Origin: Planococcus wigleyi
GTDB lineage: Bacteria > Bacillota > Bacilli > Bacillales_A > Planococcaceae
DNA: 64,000 bases
Direction of reading: 5' to 3'
Assembly: GCF_014836985.1 (NCBI RefSeq)
Contig: NZ_JACSPU010000001.1
Coordinates: forward strand, 837,855 to 901,854
Below the pieces are notes generated by a model. It was given only the letters and a program-made list of their open reading frames with translations. It had not been told where the DNA came from and did no database searches. Below are positions 17,441-26,950 of the stretch, piece by piece (positions within the stretch are counted from its first letter, which is position 1; each line of letters begins with the position of its first letter). Position numbers and translations under genes: made by a program.

Positions 17441-18175
17441 ATGGAATTCAGAGGATCGAGTGCTTACGAGGAAAAAGATTTTTTGAAGAACTTTCTGCAA
17501 AGAAGAAATCGGGCGGAGAGCCCTAATAACAGCATTGAAAAACCAATAATCTATGGGTTGCTTGGCAACTTTCAAAACCAGGATATACTCGATTTAGGAT
17601 GTGGAGATGCCTTATTCGGAAAAGAACTGTTGGAAGCAGGAGCGCATTATTATCATGGTGTAGAAGGGTCTGAAGAAATGATCGGCTTAGCGGCTGCAAA
17701 TTTGGAGGGTGTCAATGCCGATCTGACATTGGCAATTATGGAGTCATTTATCTTTCCTGAAAATACCTATGACATCGTCTCCTCTCGATTAGCCATCCAT
17801 TATTTACCGGAAGTGGACGAACTATTCCGAAATGTATATGAATCCTTAAAAGCTGAGGGGAAATTTGTATTTAGTGTGCAGCATCCACTGACGACCTCAT
17901 CTTTTTCAAGTAAAATGTCAGGAGAAAAAAGAAGCAATTGGCTGGTGGACGATTACTTTAAAGAAGGGGAACGGCACGAACCGTGGATCGATAAAATTGT
18001 CGTCAAGCATCACCGGACCATTGAAAGCTATTTTACTTCTTTGACAAAGGCGGGATTTAGCGTAACGAATGTTCGGGAAGGGAAGCCCGAACGTCAATAT
18101 TTCAGTTCTGATGAAGAGTATAGTAGGAGAATGAGAATTCCTGTAATTTTAGCTTTCAGCTGTCATAAACGCTAA
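17441..18175 (+). CDS. Class I SAM-dependent methyltransferase
   Basis: 244 residues. The SAM-binding motif I is DLGCGDALFG (about residues 50-59), with the acidic ribose contact at GVEGSEEM and motif IV region YDIVSSRLAIHYL. The C-terminal part is variable. The family includes small-molecule and some tRNA or quinone methylases; the substrate is not evident. The ribosome site GGGAGG is about 7 nt before the ATG. It stands alone, convergent with lexA. Confidence 0.85.
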   Translation: MEFRGSSAYEEKDFLKNFLQRRNRAESPNNSIEKPIIYGLLGNFQNQDILDLGCGDALFGKELLEAGAHYYHGVEGSEEMIGLAAANLEGVNADLTLAIMESFIFPENTYDIVSSRLAIHYLPEVDELFRNVYESLKAEGKFVFSVQHPLTTSSFSSKMSGEKRSNWLVDDYFKEGERHEPWIDKIVVKHHRTIESYFTSLTKAGFSVTNVREGKPERQYFSSDEEYSRRMRIPVILAFSCHKR

Positions 18176-18207
18176 ATCGAAATTGTTTACATAATAAAAA
18201 TATCCAT

Positions 18208-18241
18208 TAAAAAAAACCAGGGATTTCCCCGGTTTTTTTTA
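18208..18241. terminator. Bidirectional terminator between the methyltransferase and lexA
   Basis: AAAAAAACC(A)GGG / TCCCCGGTTTTTTTT, flanked by A and T runs, serves both convergent genes. Confidence 0.8.
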
Positions 18242-18859
18242 ATGGATTTGGCGGTAAACGCCTACAACTTTACCAAGAATCGATACTTGGTCTACAATGA
18301 TCGGATCCATTGATGAATTTTCAGGCTGAAGACGGAAATAATTTTCTTCTCGGAAGAAGCGTTTGACTGTTGCTTCATCCTCAGTCGTCATTGCGACAAC
18401 AATGTCCCCATTATCCGCGGTCTGCTGCTGCTTAACCACTACATAATCTCCGTTCAAAATTCCGGCTTCGATCATACTTTCACCCATGATCTCCAGCATG
18501 AAGATGTGATCATCTTCAGTGCCATAACTTTGCGGAAGCGGGAAATACTCTTCCACGTTCTCAATTGCTGTAATAGGAACACCGGCAGTTACTTTACCGA
18601 TCAAAGGAACATGCAATACCGGACTTTTATCGATTAACGCTTCATCAGTGCTTATTACTTCAATGGCTCTCGGCTTGGTGGGATCCCGTCTGATCAAGCC
18701 TTTGCTTTCAAGACGTGCTAAATGTCCATGTACAGTCGAACTGGATGCAAGACCGACTGCCTCACCGATTTCGCGTACGGATGGCGGATAGCCTTTCAGC
18801 CGAACTTCCTCTTTTATAAATGACAGAATGTCTTCCTGGCGTTTGGATACTTTTTTCAA
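18239..18859 (-). CDS. lexA: LexA repressor
   Basis: 206 residues. The N-terminal winged helix ([23 protein letters not shown]) is nearly identical to B. subtilis LexA. Autocleavage site Ala92-Gly93 (VTAGVPITA), catalytic Ser128 (GESMIEAG) and Lys166 (ATVKRFF) are all present. It represses the SOS genes until RecA filaments trigger self-cleavage. The frame opens at GTG 18868, but TTG 18859 has a properly spaced GAGGTG and gives the expected length. It is divergent from yneAB across a block of operators, so it is autoregulated. Confidence 0.97.
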   Translation of the reverse strand: MKKVSKRQEDILSFIKEEVRLKGYPPSVREIGEAVGLASSSTVHGHLARLESKGLIRRDPTKPRAIEVISTDEALIDKSPVLHVPLIGKVTAGVPITAIENVEEYFPLPQSYGTEDDHIFMLEIMGESMIEAGILNGDYVVVKQQQTADNGDIVVAMTTEDEATVKRFFREENYFRLQPENSSMDPIIVDQVSILGKVVGVYRQIH

Positions 18860-18930
18860 CAGTTTCACCTCATTTGAGTAATTCTACTTGATTTCTACCA
18901 ATAGTATACCAACTCGGGCATTGAAATGCA

Positions 18931-19009
18931 AACATAGGTTCGAATTTTATTCTTGACAAAAACACCTGTTCGCATTAATATGAGAACATACATTCCGAAC
19001 ACAAATTCT
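18931..19009. promoter_or_regulatory. SOS operator cluster and yneA promoter
   Basis: Four sites fit GAAC-N4-GTTC with one mismatch each: AAACATAGGTTC (18931-18942), AAACACCTGTTC (18961-18972), GAACATACATTC (18985-18996), GAACACAAATTC (18998-19009). A near-consensus promoter reading right has TTGACA at 18954-18959 and TAATAT at 18977-18982 (17-base spacer). The second site lies between its -35 and -10 and the third just past the -10. LexA bound here would block yneAB and control lexA itself. Confidence 0.8.
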
Positions 19010-19024
19010 TAGGAGGCGGTTCAA

Positions 19025-19992
<968 letters not shown>

Positions 19993-20050
19993 AACATTGC
20001 AGAAACCTTACTTTTTTTGTACCATATGAAAAGAAGAAAGGTGGATGTCT

Positions 20051-20284
20051 ATGCTATCACCAGACAAATTAACTAGAATTAATGAGCTATCACGTAAATC
20101 GAAAACGACTGGATTATCCAAAGAAGAAGCAAAAGAACAATCTTCTTTGCGCCAGGAATATTTGCAAACGTTCCGTAAAACGATGCGTGGAACAATTGAA
20201 AATGTAAAAGTAATTGACCCGAATGGGAACGACGTAACGCCAGAAAAGGTCAAAAATATTCGAGAGAATAAGTATTTGAATTAA
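20051..20284 (+). CDS. ynzC: YnzC family protein (DUF896)
   Basis: 77 residues. Two-helix hairpin (LTRINELSRKSKTTGLSKEE, RQEYLQTFR) and a conserved tail IDPNGNDVTPEKVK, which identify DUF896. B. subtilis YnzC is the third gene of the same SOS operon; function unknown. ATG 20051 is favoured over 20045 by its distance from AAAGGTGG. The stop codon lies within the terminator hairpin. Confidence 0.9.
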   Translation: MLSPDKLTRINELSRKSKTTGLSKEEAKEQSSLRQEYLQTFRKTMRGTIENVKVIDPNGNDVTPEKVKNIRENKYLN

Positions 20285-20302
20285 ATACTTATTCTCTTTT
20301 TC
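20264..20302 (+). terminator. Terminator of yneAB-ynzC, overlapping the end of ynzC
   Basis: GAGAATAAGTATTT / AAATACTTATTCTC, a perfect 14-bp stem with loop GAATT, then TTTTT. The 5' arm encodes the last residues of YnzC. Confidence 0.9.
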
Positions 20303-20371
20303 ATTGTATTCTTTTCTATTGTTGACTAAACTAGAAAGGGATTATATTTTTGTTTGAGAGAGGATGTTACT

Positions 20372-22375
20372 ATGTCAACCCACGCAGATCAACTTGCAGT
20401 GACAACAATTCGTACACTTTCCATCGATGCAATCGAAAAAGCAAATTCTGGTCATCCAGGATTGCCAATGGGCGCAGCTCCAATGGCATATACTTTGTGG
20501 ACTAAGCATATGAACCACAATCCAAAAAATCCGGATTGGTTTAACCGTGACCGTTTTGTGTTATCCGCTGGACATGGTTCCATGCTTCTATACAGTTTGC
20601 TTCATTTAAGCGGCTATGGTTTAGAAATGGATGAAATCAAAAACTTCCGTCAATGGGATTCAAAAACACCTGGACATCCCGAATATGGCCACACTACAGG
20701 CGTTGAAGCAACGACCGGTCCACTTGGACAGGGAATTGGTATGGCGGTCGGTATGGCAATGGCTGAGCGTCATTTAGCGGCTACTTACAATAAAGAAGGA
20801 ATGAATATCGTCGATCACAACACTTTCGCTTTATGCGGTGATGGAGATTTGATGGAAGGCGTTGCCGGAGAAGCTATTTCTCTTGCGGGCCACTTGAAAT
20901 TAAACAAATTGGTTGTTCTATATGATAGCAACGACATTTCGTTGGACGGTCCACTTGGCAAGAGTTTCTCTGAAAATGTTCAAAAACGTTTTGAATCATA
21001 CGGCTGGAACTATTTGCGCGTAGATGATGGCAATGTATTGGACGACTTATCAGAAAAAATCGCACAAGCCAAAGAATCTTCAGACAAACCGACATTAATC
21101 GAAGTCAAAACCGTTATCGGTTACGGAGCTCCGAACAAATCAGGTAAAGCAGATGCACACGGCGCGCCGCTTGGTGAAGATGAAATGAAATTGGTTAAAG
21201 AATACTACGAGTGGACTTTCGATCAAGATTTCCATGTGCCGGAGGAAGTATATGAAACTTTCCAACAGGCAACTGAAGAGCTTGGGGCAAAAGCTGAGTC
21301 AAAATGGAACGAATTGTATTCACAATACGAATCAGCACATCCGGAATTGGCGGAACAATTGCAGATGGCGATCCGTGGTGATCTTCCAGAGAACTTTGAT
21401 GCAGAGTTCCCGACATATGAATTCGGTAAGAAACAAGCAACTCGTTCTTCTTCAGGAGATATGATCAATGCAATCGCTAAAACAGTTCCTTCCTTCTTCG
21501 GAGGCAGTGCTGACCTTGCTGGATCCAACAAAACGAACATCAAAGGCGCTGGCGATTTTGACGCTGAACATCCTGAAGGACGCAATATCTGGTTTGGTGT
21601 GCGTGAATTTGCAATGGGAGCAGCCTTAAACGGTATGGCTCTTCATGGCGGACTTCATGTCTTCGGCGGAACGTTCTTCGTCTTCAGTGATTATGTCCGT
21701 CCAGCAATCCGTCTGGCTGCATTAATGGGGCTTCCTGTCACTTATGTCTTCACACATGATAGCGTAGCTGTAGGCGAAGATGGCCCAACACATGAACCGG
21801 TTGAACATTTGGCTTCTCTTCGGGCTATGCCGAACTTGAGCGTTGTTCGTCCCGCTGATGCCAACGAAACAAAAGCGGCATGGCGTTTGGCGTTGACGGC
21901 GAAAACTACACCGACTTTATTGGTTCTTTCTCGTCAGGACTTGCCAATTTTGGAAAACAGCGCAGAACTTGCAGAAGCTGGCGTGGAGAAGGGTGCATAC
22001 GTTGTGTCCCCTGCTGAAAATCCACAAGCGCTATTGCTTGCGACTGGATCAGAAGTTAGCTTGGCTGTAGCTGCTCAAAAGCAATTGGCTGAAGAAGGAA
22101 TTGCGGTTTCTGTCGTTTCAATGCCATCATGGGATCGTTTTGAAAAACAGGATAAAGAATACAAGCAATCCGTCATTCCGAGAACTGTCAAGAAACGCCT
22201 GGCTATTGAAGTAGGTACTTCATTCGGTTGGGACCGCTATACAGGCGACGAAGGCGATATTCTTGCAATCGACCGTTTCGGTGCAAGTGCACCGGGAGAT
22301 CGCATCATGGAAGAGTTCGGATTCACAGCTGACAATGTTGCAAACAAAGTGAAAAATTTAATCAACGAAAACTAA
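20372..22375 (+). CDS. tkt: Transketolase
   Basis: 667 residues, same length as B. subtilis Tkt. TPP enzyme of the pentose phosphate pathway that moves two-carbon units between sugar phosphates. Present: [40 protein letters not shown], the TPP motif GDGDLMEG, and the pyrimidine-domain [16 protein letters not shown] block. ATG 20372 follows GAGAGAGGA; the frame opens 18 nt earlier. Placed after ynzC as in B. subtilis. Confidence 0.98.
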   Translation: MSTHADQLAVTTIRTLSIDAIEKANSGHPGLPMGAAPMAYTLWTKHMNHNPKNPDWFNRDRFVLSAGHGSMLLYSLLHLSGYGLEMDEIKNFRQWDSKTPGHPEYGHTTGVEATTGPLGQGIGMAVGMAMAERHLAATYNKEGMNIVDHNTFALCGDGDLMEGVAGEAISLAGHLKLNKLVVLYDSNDISLDGPLGKSFSENVQKRFESYGWNYLRVDDGNVLDDLSEKIAQAKESSDKPTLIEVKTVIGYGAPNKSGKADAHGAPLGEDEMKLVKEYYEWTFDQDFHVPEEVYETFQQATEELGAKAESKWNELYSQYESAHPELAEQLQMAIRGDLPENFDAEFPTYEFGKKQATRSSSGDMINAIAKTVPSFFGGSADLAGSNKTNIKGAGDFDAEHPEGRNIWFGVREFAMGAALNGMALHGGLHVFGGTFFVFSDYVRPAIRLAALMGLPVTYVFTHDSVAVGEDGPTHEPVEHLASLRAMPNLSVVRPADANETKAAWRLALTAKTTPTLLVLSRQDLPILENSAELAEAGVEKGAYVVSPAENPQALLLATGSEVSLAVAAQKQLAEEGIAVSVVSMPSWDRFEKQDKEYKQSVIPRTVKKRLAIEVGTSFGWDRYTGDEGDILAIDRFGASAPGDRIMEEFGFTADNVANKVKNLINEN

Positions 22376-22382
22376 TATGGAA

Positions 22383-22435
22383 GGGCTGTCCCAAAAGGTC
22401 ATGAAAAATGACTTTTAGTGGGCAGCCCCTTTTCT
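22383..22435 (+). terminator. Terminator of tkt
   Basis: GGCTGTCCC-AAAAGGTCAT / ATGACTTTTAGT-GGGCAGCC, followed by CCTTTTCT. It resembles the terminator at 44479-44524, so these may be copies of one repeated terminator type. Confidence 0.8.
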
Positions 22436-22468
22436 ATTTGATGAGCAGTAAAAAAGGTGATGTTTCGT

Positions 22469-22680
22469 TTATCCCGCTTTAACGGGCAATAAGATCTCCC
22501 GCTTTTCGATCTGTAAGGGGGAGACCCCTACTGATTGAAGTTTCACTTTATCCCGCTTTAACGGGCAGTATGGTCTCCTGCTTTGACAAGCAGGAGATCC
22601 ACTGACCGTAAAAGTCCGATTGGTTCAACTAACAATCAGTAAGGGGGAGACCCCTACTGATTGAAGTTTCACTTTATTAT
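22469..22680. repeat. Composite hairpin/direct repeats in the tkt-yneF gap
   Basis: A 39-bp direct repeat occurs at 22513-22551 and 22639-22677 (starts GTAAGGGGGAGACCCCTACT, ends TTCACTTTAT). A 20-bp block TTATCCCGCTTTAACGGGCA occurs at 22469-22488 and 22548-22567. Each holds small palindromes (CCCGCTTTAACGGG, GGGGGAGACCCC, CTCCTGCTTTGACAAGCAGGAG). There are no coding frames. It lies just upstream of the yneF promoter. Confidence 0.8.
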
Positions 22681-22691
22681 TTTCCTCCTTA

Positions 22692-22720
22692 TGGTCACAA
22701 TTCCTTTTTTATAGTATAAT
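22692..22720 (+). promoter_or_regulatory. Promoter of yneF
   Basis: TATAAT at 22715-22720 with a poor -35 (TGGTCA, 22692-22697) 17 bases upstream. Confidence 0.5.
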
Positions 22721-22768
22721 CCATTGTGGTGCACTACTTATTTACGCAACACGAAGGAGGTAACAAGA

Positions 22769-23011
22769 ATGGATACATGGATCTGGATCGTAATCGTTAT
22801 CGTGGCTTTACTCGCAGGTGTTGCACTTGGATTCTTTATCGCACGTCGATATATGATGAAATATTTGCAAGATAACCCACCAATCAATGAAGAAATGCTG
22901 CGAATCATGATGATGCAAATGGGACAAAAACCGTCTCAGAAAAAAATCAATCAAATGATGACTCAAATGAATAAAGCGTCAACCAAACCTAGCAAAACTG
23001 CTAAAAAATAA
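22769..23011 (+). CDS. yneF: YneF family membrane protein (UPF0154)
   Basis: 80 residues. One N-terminal membrane helix ([24 protein letters not shown]), then the conserved cytoplasmic block [33 protein letters not shown], split here at will, which identifies the family. B. subtilis yneF also follows tkt; function unknown. ATG 22769 has a strong GAAGGAGG site; the frame extends upstream without a better start. Confidence 0.92.
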   Translation: MDTWIWIVIVIVALLAGVALGFFIARRYMMKYLQDNPPINEEMLRIMMMQMGQKPSQKKINQMMTQMNKASTKPSKTAKK

Positions 23012-23013
23012 AA

Positions 23014-23038
23014 AGTACTCTTCGGAGTGCTTTTTTTA
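23014..23038 (+). terminator. Terminator of yneF
   Basis: AGTACTC-TTCG-GAGTGCT followed by TTTTTT. Confidence 0.88.
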
Positions 23039-23143
23039 TTTTGTTCGAATCTGCTATTAGAATTTCGGATTTCGGGTATTGAGCCAGTAAGATGCCAATT
23101 TTTGATGGCGGCTTGTATGCAGAAATCAAAGGAGGAATTCAGG

Positions 23144-23425
23144 ATGGCGGAAAATGAAGAACTGTTGTTTTATTTACCGGTCATTGAAGAAGATGACAAG
23201 GAAGCAGGGAAGTTTCATCTTGAAAGCAATCAATTGAAAAAGGCTTTTCCCGTCTCATTGGATAAGATCGATGATTTGGTGAAAGATATGACAGATTATA
23301 GCTTAGATACAATCGAACTCCACGTTACCGGTATTGTAAAAAGTGGACCGATTACGGAATTGTTCATTGGCGCTGAAGGGCAGGCAGGCATGAAGTTGGT
23401 CCTCAACAAAAAGAAGAAACCATAA
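23144..23425 (+). CDS. Hypothetical protein, 93 residues
   Basis: Strong AAAGGAGGAATTC before ATG 23144. The first half is acidic (ENEELLFYLPVIEEDDKE); the second half looks beta-rich with a lysine tail (IELHVTGIVKSGPITELF, KLVLNKKKKP). I do not recognise a family. No signal peptide. It is convergent with the hydrolase gene across a shared hairpin. Confidence 0.7.
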   Translation: MAENEELLFYLPVIEEDDKEAGKFHLESNQLKKAFPVSLDKIDDLVKDMTDYSLDTIELHVTGIVKSGPITELFIGAEGQAGMKLVLNKKKKP

Positions 23426-23430
23426 TAAAA

Positions 23431-23450
23431 AGCACTCCGCGGAGTGCTTT
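23431..23450. terminator. Bidirectional terminator
   Basis: AGCACTCC-GC-GGAGTGCT with A-rich and T-rich flanks between two convergent genes. Confidence 0.82.
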
Positions 23451-23452
23451 TG

Positions 23453-24433
23453 TCATTTTACGATAGACACGGCCGAATTTGCTGAGATAGTGTGTAGGTC
23501 CTGTTGTTTAGGCGTCAGTAAATCATACTTCATCAGGAAATTTGCAACTGCCTCTTCGTATTGATCAGGGTTGCTGTTGAAAGATTGCGCATGTGCGCCT
23601 TCTTCAAACATTTTCAATTGTTTTGGTCCTTCTTTTAATGCATAAAGTTCCTCACTCATTTTCGCCAGGACAAAATCATCATGAATACTGTGTATGAAGA
23701 GCACAGGTTTTTTTATATTGGCTACTGTTTCCCTCGGAGAAACAGTAGAAATGGAATAGCCATCACGCATTTTCATGAACAAACTGGCGAGTCGCAGAGC
23801 CAAAGTTGTGCGCAGGGGTGTCGTGGTTTTCATGACATGCAGAATCTGTTCATAAATGTCGGAATAAGCGCAATCAGAGATGTAGAAATCTGCGGTGTCC
23901 TCCATACCGGCGTAAAGCAAAGTTGTAGCAGCCCCCATGGATTCACCGTGGATGCCATAAAACAGCTCATCACCAACATGCAGTTTTAATGCAGCTACGA
24001 CAGCTTTCAAATCGATTTTTTCAAAATGTCCGAAACTGGTTGTTTTTCCTCCGGAATCTCCATGGCGCCGATGGTCATAAACCACCGAATTAAACCCTAA
24101 ACGCTCAAACATCCGTGCGTACTTAAAAGAATTGACTTTCGTTTCGGTCACGCCATGGCAAATGATGACATAGCGATTAGTATCGTGAGGTTCGAGAAAA
24201 ATAGCTTTTATCGGGTAGCCATTCTCGGATTCGATCCATTGCTCGCTTTTAGGGACATTGGCATACCAGACTTCATCATAGCGTTTAGCGCTCGTTTCCC
24301 TTTCTAGAATCAGCTTTTCATCTTTTTTCTTTACATACATCAGCCGGTTGCTGGCGATAAATCCCGCAACTGTAGCTGTTGCTGTAAGGACGCTTGATAT
24401 AATGGCGGAAGTCCAAAGCAATCTTTTTTTCAT
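23453..24433 (-). CDS. Membrane-anchored alpha/beta hydrolase
   Basis: 326 residues. An N-terminal signal anchor (residues about 6-30) precedes an alpha/beta hydrolase domain like B. subtilis YqkD. Catalytic motifs: nucleophile GESMGAA, acid at HSIHDDFV, histidine at EGAHAQSF, and the HGVTETK oxyanion region. Substrate unknown; probably an extracytoplasmic esterase or peptidase. It lies 12 nt downstream of mvaB on the same strand, so the two may be co-transcribed. Confidence 0.85.
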   Translation of the reverse strand: MKKRLLWTSAIISSVLTATATVAGFIASNRLMYVKKKDEKLILERETSAKRYDEVWYANVPKSEQWIESENGYPIKAIFLEPHDTNRYVIICHGVTETKVNSFKYARMFERLGFNSVVYDHRRHGDSGGKTTSFGHFEKIDLKAVVAALKLHVGDELFYGIHGESMGAATTLLYAGMEDTADFYISDCAYSDIYEQILHVMKTTTPLRTTLALRLASLFMKMRDGYSISTVSPRETVANIKKPVLFIHSIHDDFVLAKMSEELYALKEGPKQLKMFEEGAHAQSFNSNPDQYEEAVANFLMKYDLLTPKQQDLHTISANSAVSIVK

Positions 24434-24445
24434 GGCATAAGCTCC

Positions 24446-25345
24446 TTAAGGTTGGTTTTTATATAAGGTATACATGCCTGTGGCAACTGGATTGGTTACG
24501 TGGGGCTCGATTTTTTCGATGGCTTGACATAAAAGATTCTCATCAATTCCTGTATAGATGCCCATCCGGTGGAGCATATTGACGACATCCTCTGTGGCGA
24601 CATTTCCGGTTGCGCCTGGTGCGAATGGACAGCCTCCGAGGCCGCCTGCAGAAGCATCAAAACGAGTGACGCCAGCCTGCAACGAAGCCAGTATGTTGGC
24701 AAGGGCCATTCTACGGGTGTCGTGGAAATGGGCTGTTATCAAAACATCTGGAAATGCTTCGATTAGTTTAGTAAACAGTTCATAACTTTCCTTCGGATTC
24801 GCCATGCCAATTGTATCGGCGACACTCAGTTCGTCGACTCCCCATTCCACAAATTGGCGGCATAAATCCAGTGTCGCTTCCGGTGATACCGCTCCTTCAA
24901 ATGGACAGTAAAAGGCAGTCGATATACAGGCGCGGACAAAGATGCCTTGTTCTTTCAAGTTAAGAATCAACGGTTTTAAAGTTTCCATGCTTTCAGCCGT
25001 AGTTTTATTGATATTTTTTTTATTGAAGGTATTGGAAACGCCAACAAAGACGGCGAGTGATTGAGCTCCAGCTTCGAGAGCTGCATTGATGCCGCGTTCA
25101 TTTGGTGTCAACACGAATTGGCGCCCGGTTTTTTTCGTCTGTGTGACGATATCCCGGGCATCACCCATTTGCGGCACCCATTTAGGAGACACAAAGGATG
25201 TCAACTCCATTTCCTGAACTCCGGCGTCCTGCAAAGCAGCTATAAATTGAAGTTTATTTTCAGTAGTAACAAGTTTTCCTTCATTTTGGAGACCATCCCT
25301 TGGTCCGACCTCGATAATTGTTGCATTTTTTGGTAAACTGAACAT
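24446..25345 (-). CDS. mvaB: Hydroxymethylglutaryl-CoA lyase
   Basis: 299 residues, TIM-barrel of the DRE-metallolyase group. EVGPRDGLQNE binds the metal; ISTAFYCPFEG and AHFHDTRRMALAN carry further metal and catalytic residues; the flexible-loop cysteine is in GGLGGCPFAPGATGN. It splits HMG-CoA into acetyl-CoA and acetoacetate, the last step of leucine breakdown. The frame is open 20 codons further up, but the ATG at 25345 follows GGGGGATATT and begins the domain. Divergent from a thiolase, which would use acetoacetyl-CoA. Confidence 0.95.
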   Translation of the reverse strand: MFSLPKNATIIEVGPRDGLQNEGKLVTTENKLQFIAALQDAGVQEMELTSFVSPKWVPQMGDARDIVTQTKKTGRQFVLTPNERGINAALEAGAQSLAVFVGVSNTFNKKNINKTTAESMETLKPLILNLKEQGIFVRACISTAFYCPFEGAVSPEATLDLCRQFVEWGVDELSVADTIGMANPKESYELFTKLIEAFPDVLITAHFHDTRRMALANILASLQAGVTRFDASAGGLGGCPFAPGATGNVATEDVVNMLHRMGIYTGIDENLLCQAIEKIEPHVTNPVATGMYTLYKNQP

Positions 25346-25426
25346 AATATCCCCCCTGCTTTCCATTGTATATAGGGAAGGGATAAAAGAGCAACTAACA
25401 GACAATCACTCAAGGGGGAAAAGTAC

Positions 25427-26611
25427 ATGTCACAGGAAATCGTTATTGTAAGCGCTGTCCGTACAGCGGTAGGTTCATTTCAAGGGTCATTAAAAGACGT
25501 GCCGGCTACACAATTAGGAGCGATCGTCATCAAAGAGGCGATCGGACGCGCCGGGATTCAGCCGGAGCAAGTTTCTGAAGTCATTATGGGGAATGTTCTT
25601 CAGGCCGGGTTAGGCCAAAATCCAGCACGCCAGGCATCCATCCATGCGGGGCTGCCGGAAACTGTGCCCGCTATGACCATCAACAAAGTCTGTGGATCTG
25701 GATTGAAATCTATTCAGCTCGCTTACCAGGCGATTTATGCTGGGGATGCAGACATTGTCGTTGCAGGTGGAATGGAAAACATGAGCCGTGCACCGTATCT
25801 CATGGAAAATGCCCGCAGTGGATTCCGCATGGGGGATCAGAAAGTAGTCGACAGCATGCTCGTTGACGGCTTGACCTGTGCATTCAATGATTACCATATG
25901 GGAGTCACTGCAGAGAATTTATGTGATCGTTACGACATCACACGTGAAGAACAAGATCAATTCGCTGCCCGCTCACAAGCACGTGCCACCGCTGCAGTCG
26001 AATCTGGCAGATTTGATGACGAAATTGTGCCAGTGGAAATTCCCCAGCGCAAAGGAGATCCAGTTATCTTCAAGGCAGATGAATACATTAAGAGTGATTC
26101 CAATGAAGCGCGTTTAGGAAAGCTGCGTCCGGCTTTCAAAAAAGACGGTAGTGTGACAGCGGGCAATGCATCAGGCATTAACGATGGTGCAGCTGCAGTT
26201 GTGGTCATGTCCAAAGCGAAAGCGGATGAACTTGGACTGACGCCGCTGGCAACTGTAGTAGCAAACGGCAGTGCAGGAGTTGATCCCGCTGTAATGGGAA
26301 TCGGTCCCGTGCAAGCTGTGAAAAATGCCTTGAAAAAAGCCGATATGGCATTAGAAGACATTGAACTGATCGAGGCAAATGAAGCGTTTGCTGCGCAGTC
26401 GATTGCGGTTGACCGTGAGCTGAAGTTTAATCATGATATACTGAATGTCAATGGAGGAGCCATTGCGATTGGTCACCCGATCGGCGCAAGCGGCACACGC
26501 ATTTTTGTCACTTTGCTGCACGAAATGATCAAACGTGACGCTAAGACGGGATTGGCGACTCTTTGCATCGGCGGCGGCCAAGGGATCGCAACGGTTATTA
26601 AACGTCCTTAA
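25427..26611 (+). CDS. Acetyl-CoA acetyltransferase (thiolase)
   Basis: 394 residues. The nucleophilic cysteine is in [11 protein letters not shown] (about residue 88), the base histidine in [16 protein letters not shown], and the second catalytic cysteine in TLCIGGGQG. Length and motifs fit biosynthetic/degradative acetoacetyl-CoA thiolase. Together with the divergent mvaB it points to acetoacetyl-CoA metabolism (leucine or short fatty acid breakdown). CAAGGGGGAA site before the ATG. The direction of the reaction in vivo cannot be told. Confidence 0.94.
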   Translation: MSQEIVIVSAVRTAVGSFQGSLKDVPATQLGAIVIKEAIGRAGIQPEQVSEVIMGNVLQAGLGQNPARQASIHAGLPETVPAMTINKVCGSGLKSIQLAYQAIYAGDADIVVAGGMENMSRAPYLMENARSGFRMGDQKVVDSMLVDGLTCAFNDYHMGVTAENLCDRYDITREEQDQFAARSQARATAAVESGRFDDEIVPVEIPQRKGDPVIFKADEYIKSDSNEARLGKLRPAFKKDGSVTAGNASGINDGAAAVVVMSKAKADELGLTPLATVVANGSAGVDPAVMGIGPVQAVKNALKKADMALEDIELIEANEAFAAQSIAVDRELKFNHDILNVNGGAIAIGHPIGASGTRIFVTLLHEMIKRDAKTGLATLCIGGGQGIATVIKRP

Positions 26612-26623
26612 GGAGAGAGAGCA

Positions 26624-26833
26624 ATGGCTAAAAGAAAAGAAGAATCCAACAGTATGCTGTCTGACGATGTGTTGGCAAAACTGAAGGAAACGAAAAAAGA
26701 ATTGTTGAAACACGAACAGAAGTTGGAAGAAGAAAAAGAAGCACAGCGTTTATTCGAACGCAAAGAACGCGAGAAGAATCTATCATTTGCTGAACTTCTG
26801 GAGCGCCATGGAGATAAAGGGAATAAATTTTAG
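26624..26833 (+). CDS. YqkE-like small charged protein (DUF3886)
   Basis: 69 residues, highly charged single helix (EELLKHEQKLEEEKEAQRLF type pattern) ending in the conserved NLSFAELLERHG segment, as in B. subtilis YqkE. Function unknown. It follows the thiolase by 12 nt with an AAGGAGAG site, so it is the second gene of that unit. Confidence 0.78.
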   Translation: MAKRKEESNSMLSDDVLAKLKETKKELLKHEQKLEEEKEAQRLFERKEREKNLSFAELLERHGDKGNKF

Positions 26834-26890
26834 TTTTAAAAAGGAACACAATAGTTCTTATATGAAAAGGCAACGAATCTACTCATCACA

Positions 26891-26925
26891 GCAGCCAACC
26901 TCGAAAATTGAGGTTGGCTGTTTCT
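26891..26925. terminator. Terminator after the thiolase operon
   Basis: CAGCCAACCTC / GAGGTTGGCTG, an 11-bp perfect stem with loop GAAAATT, then TTTCTGTTT. It separates convergent genes. Confidence 0.85.
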
Positions 26926-26950
26926 GTTTCAAGAAATCGGGTGGTTTGAA

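Noticed and set aside
22469-22680. Possible CRISPR-like array because of spaced direct repeats
   Set aside because: Only two copies, uneven spacing, the inserts are themselves palindromic repeats, and no cas genes are near.
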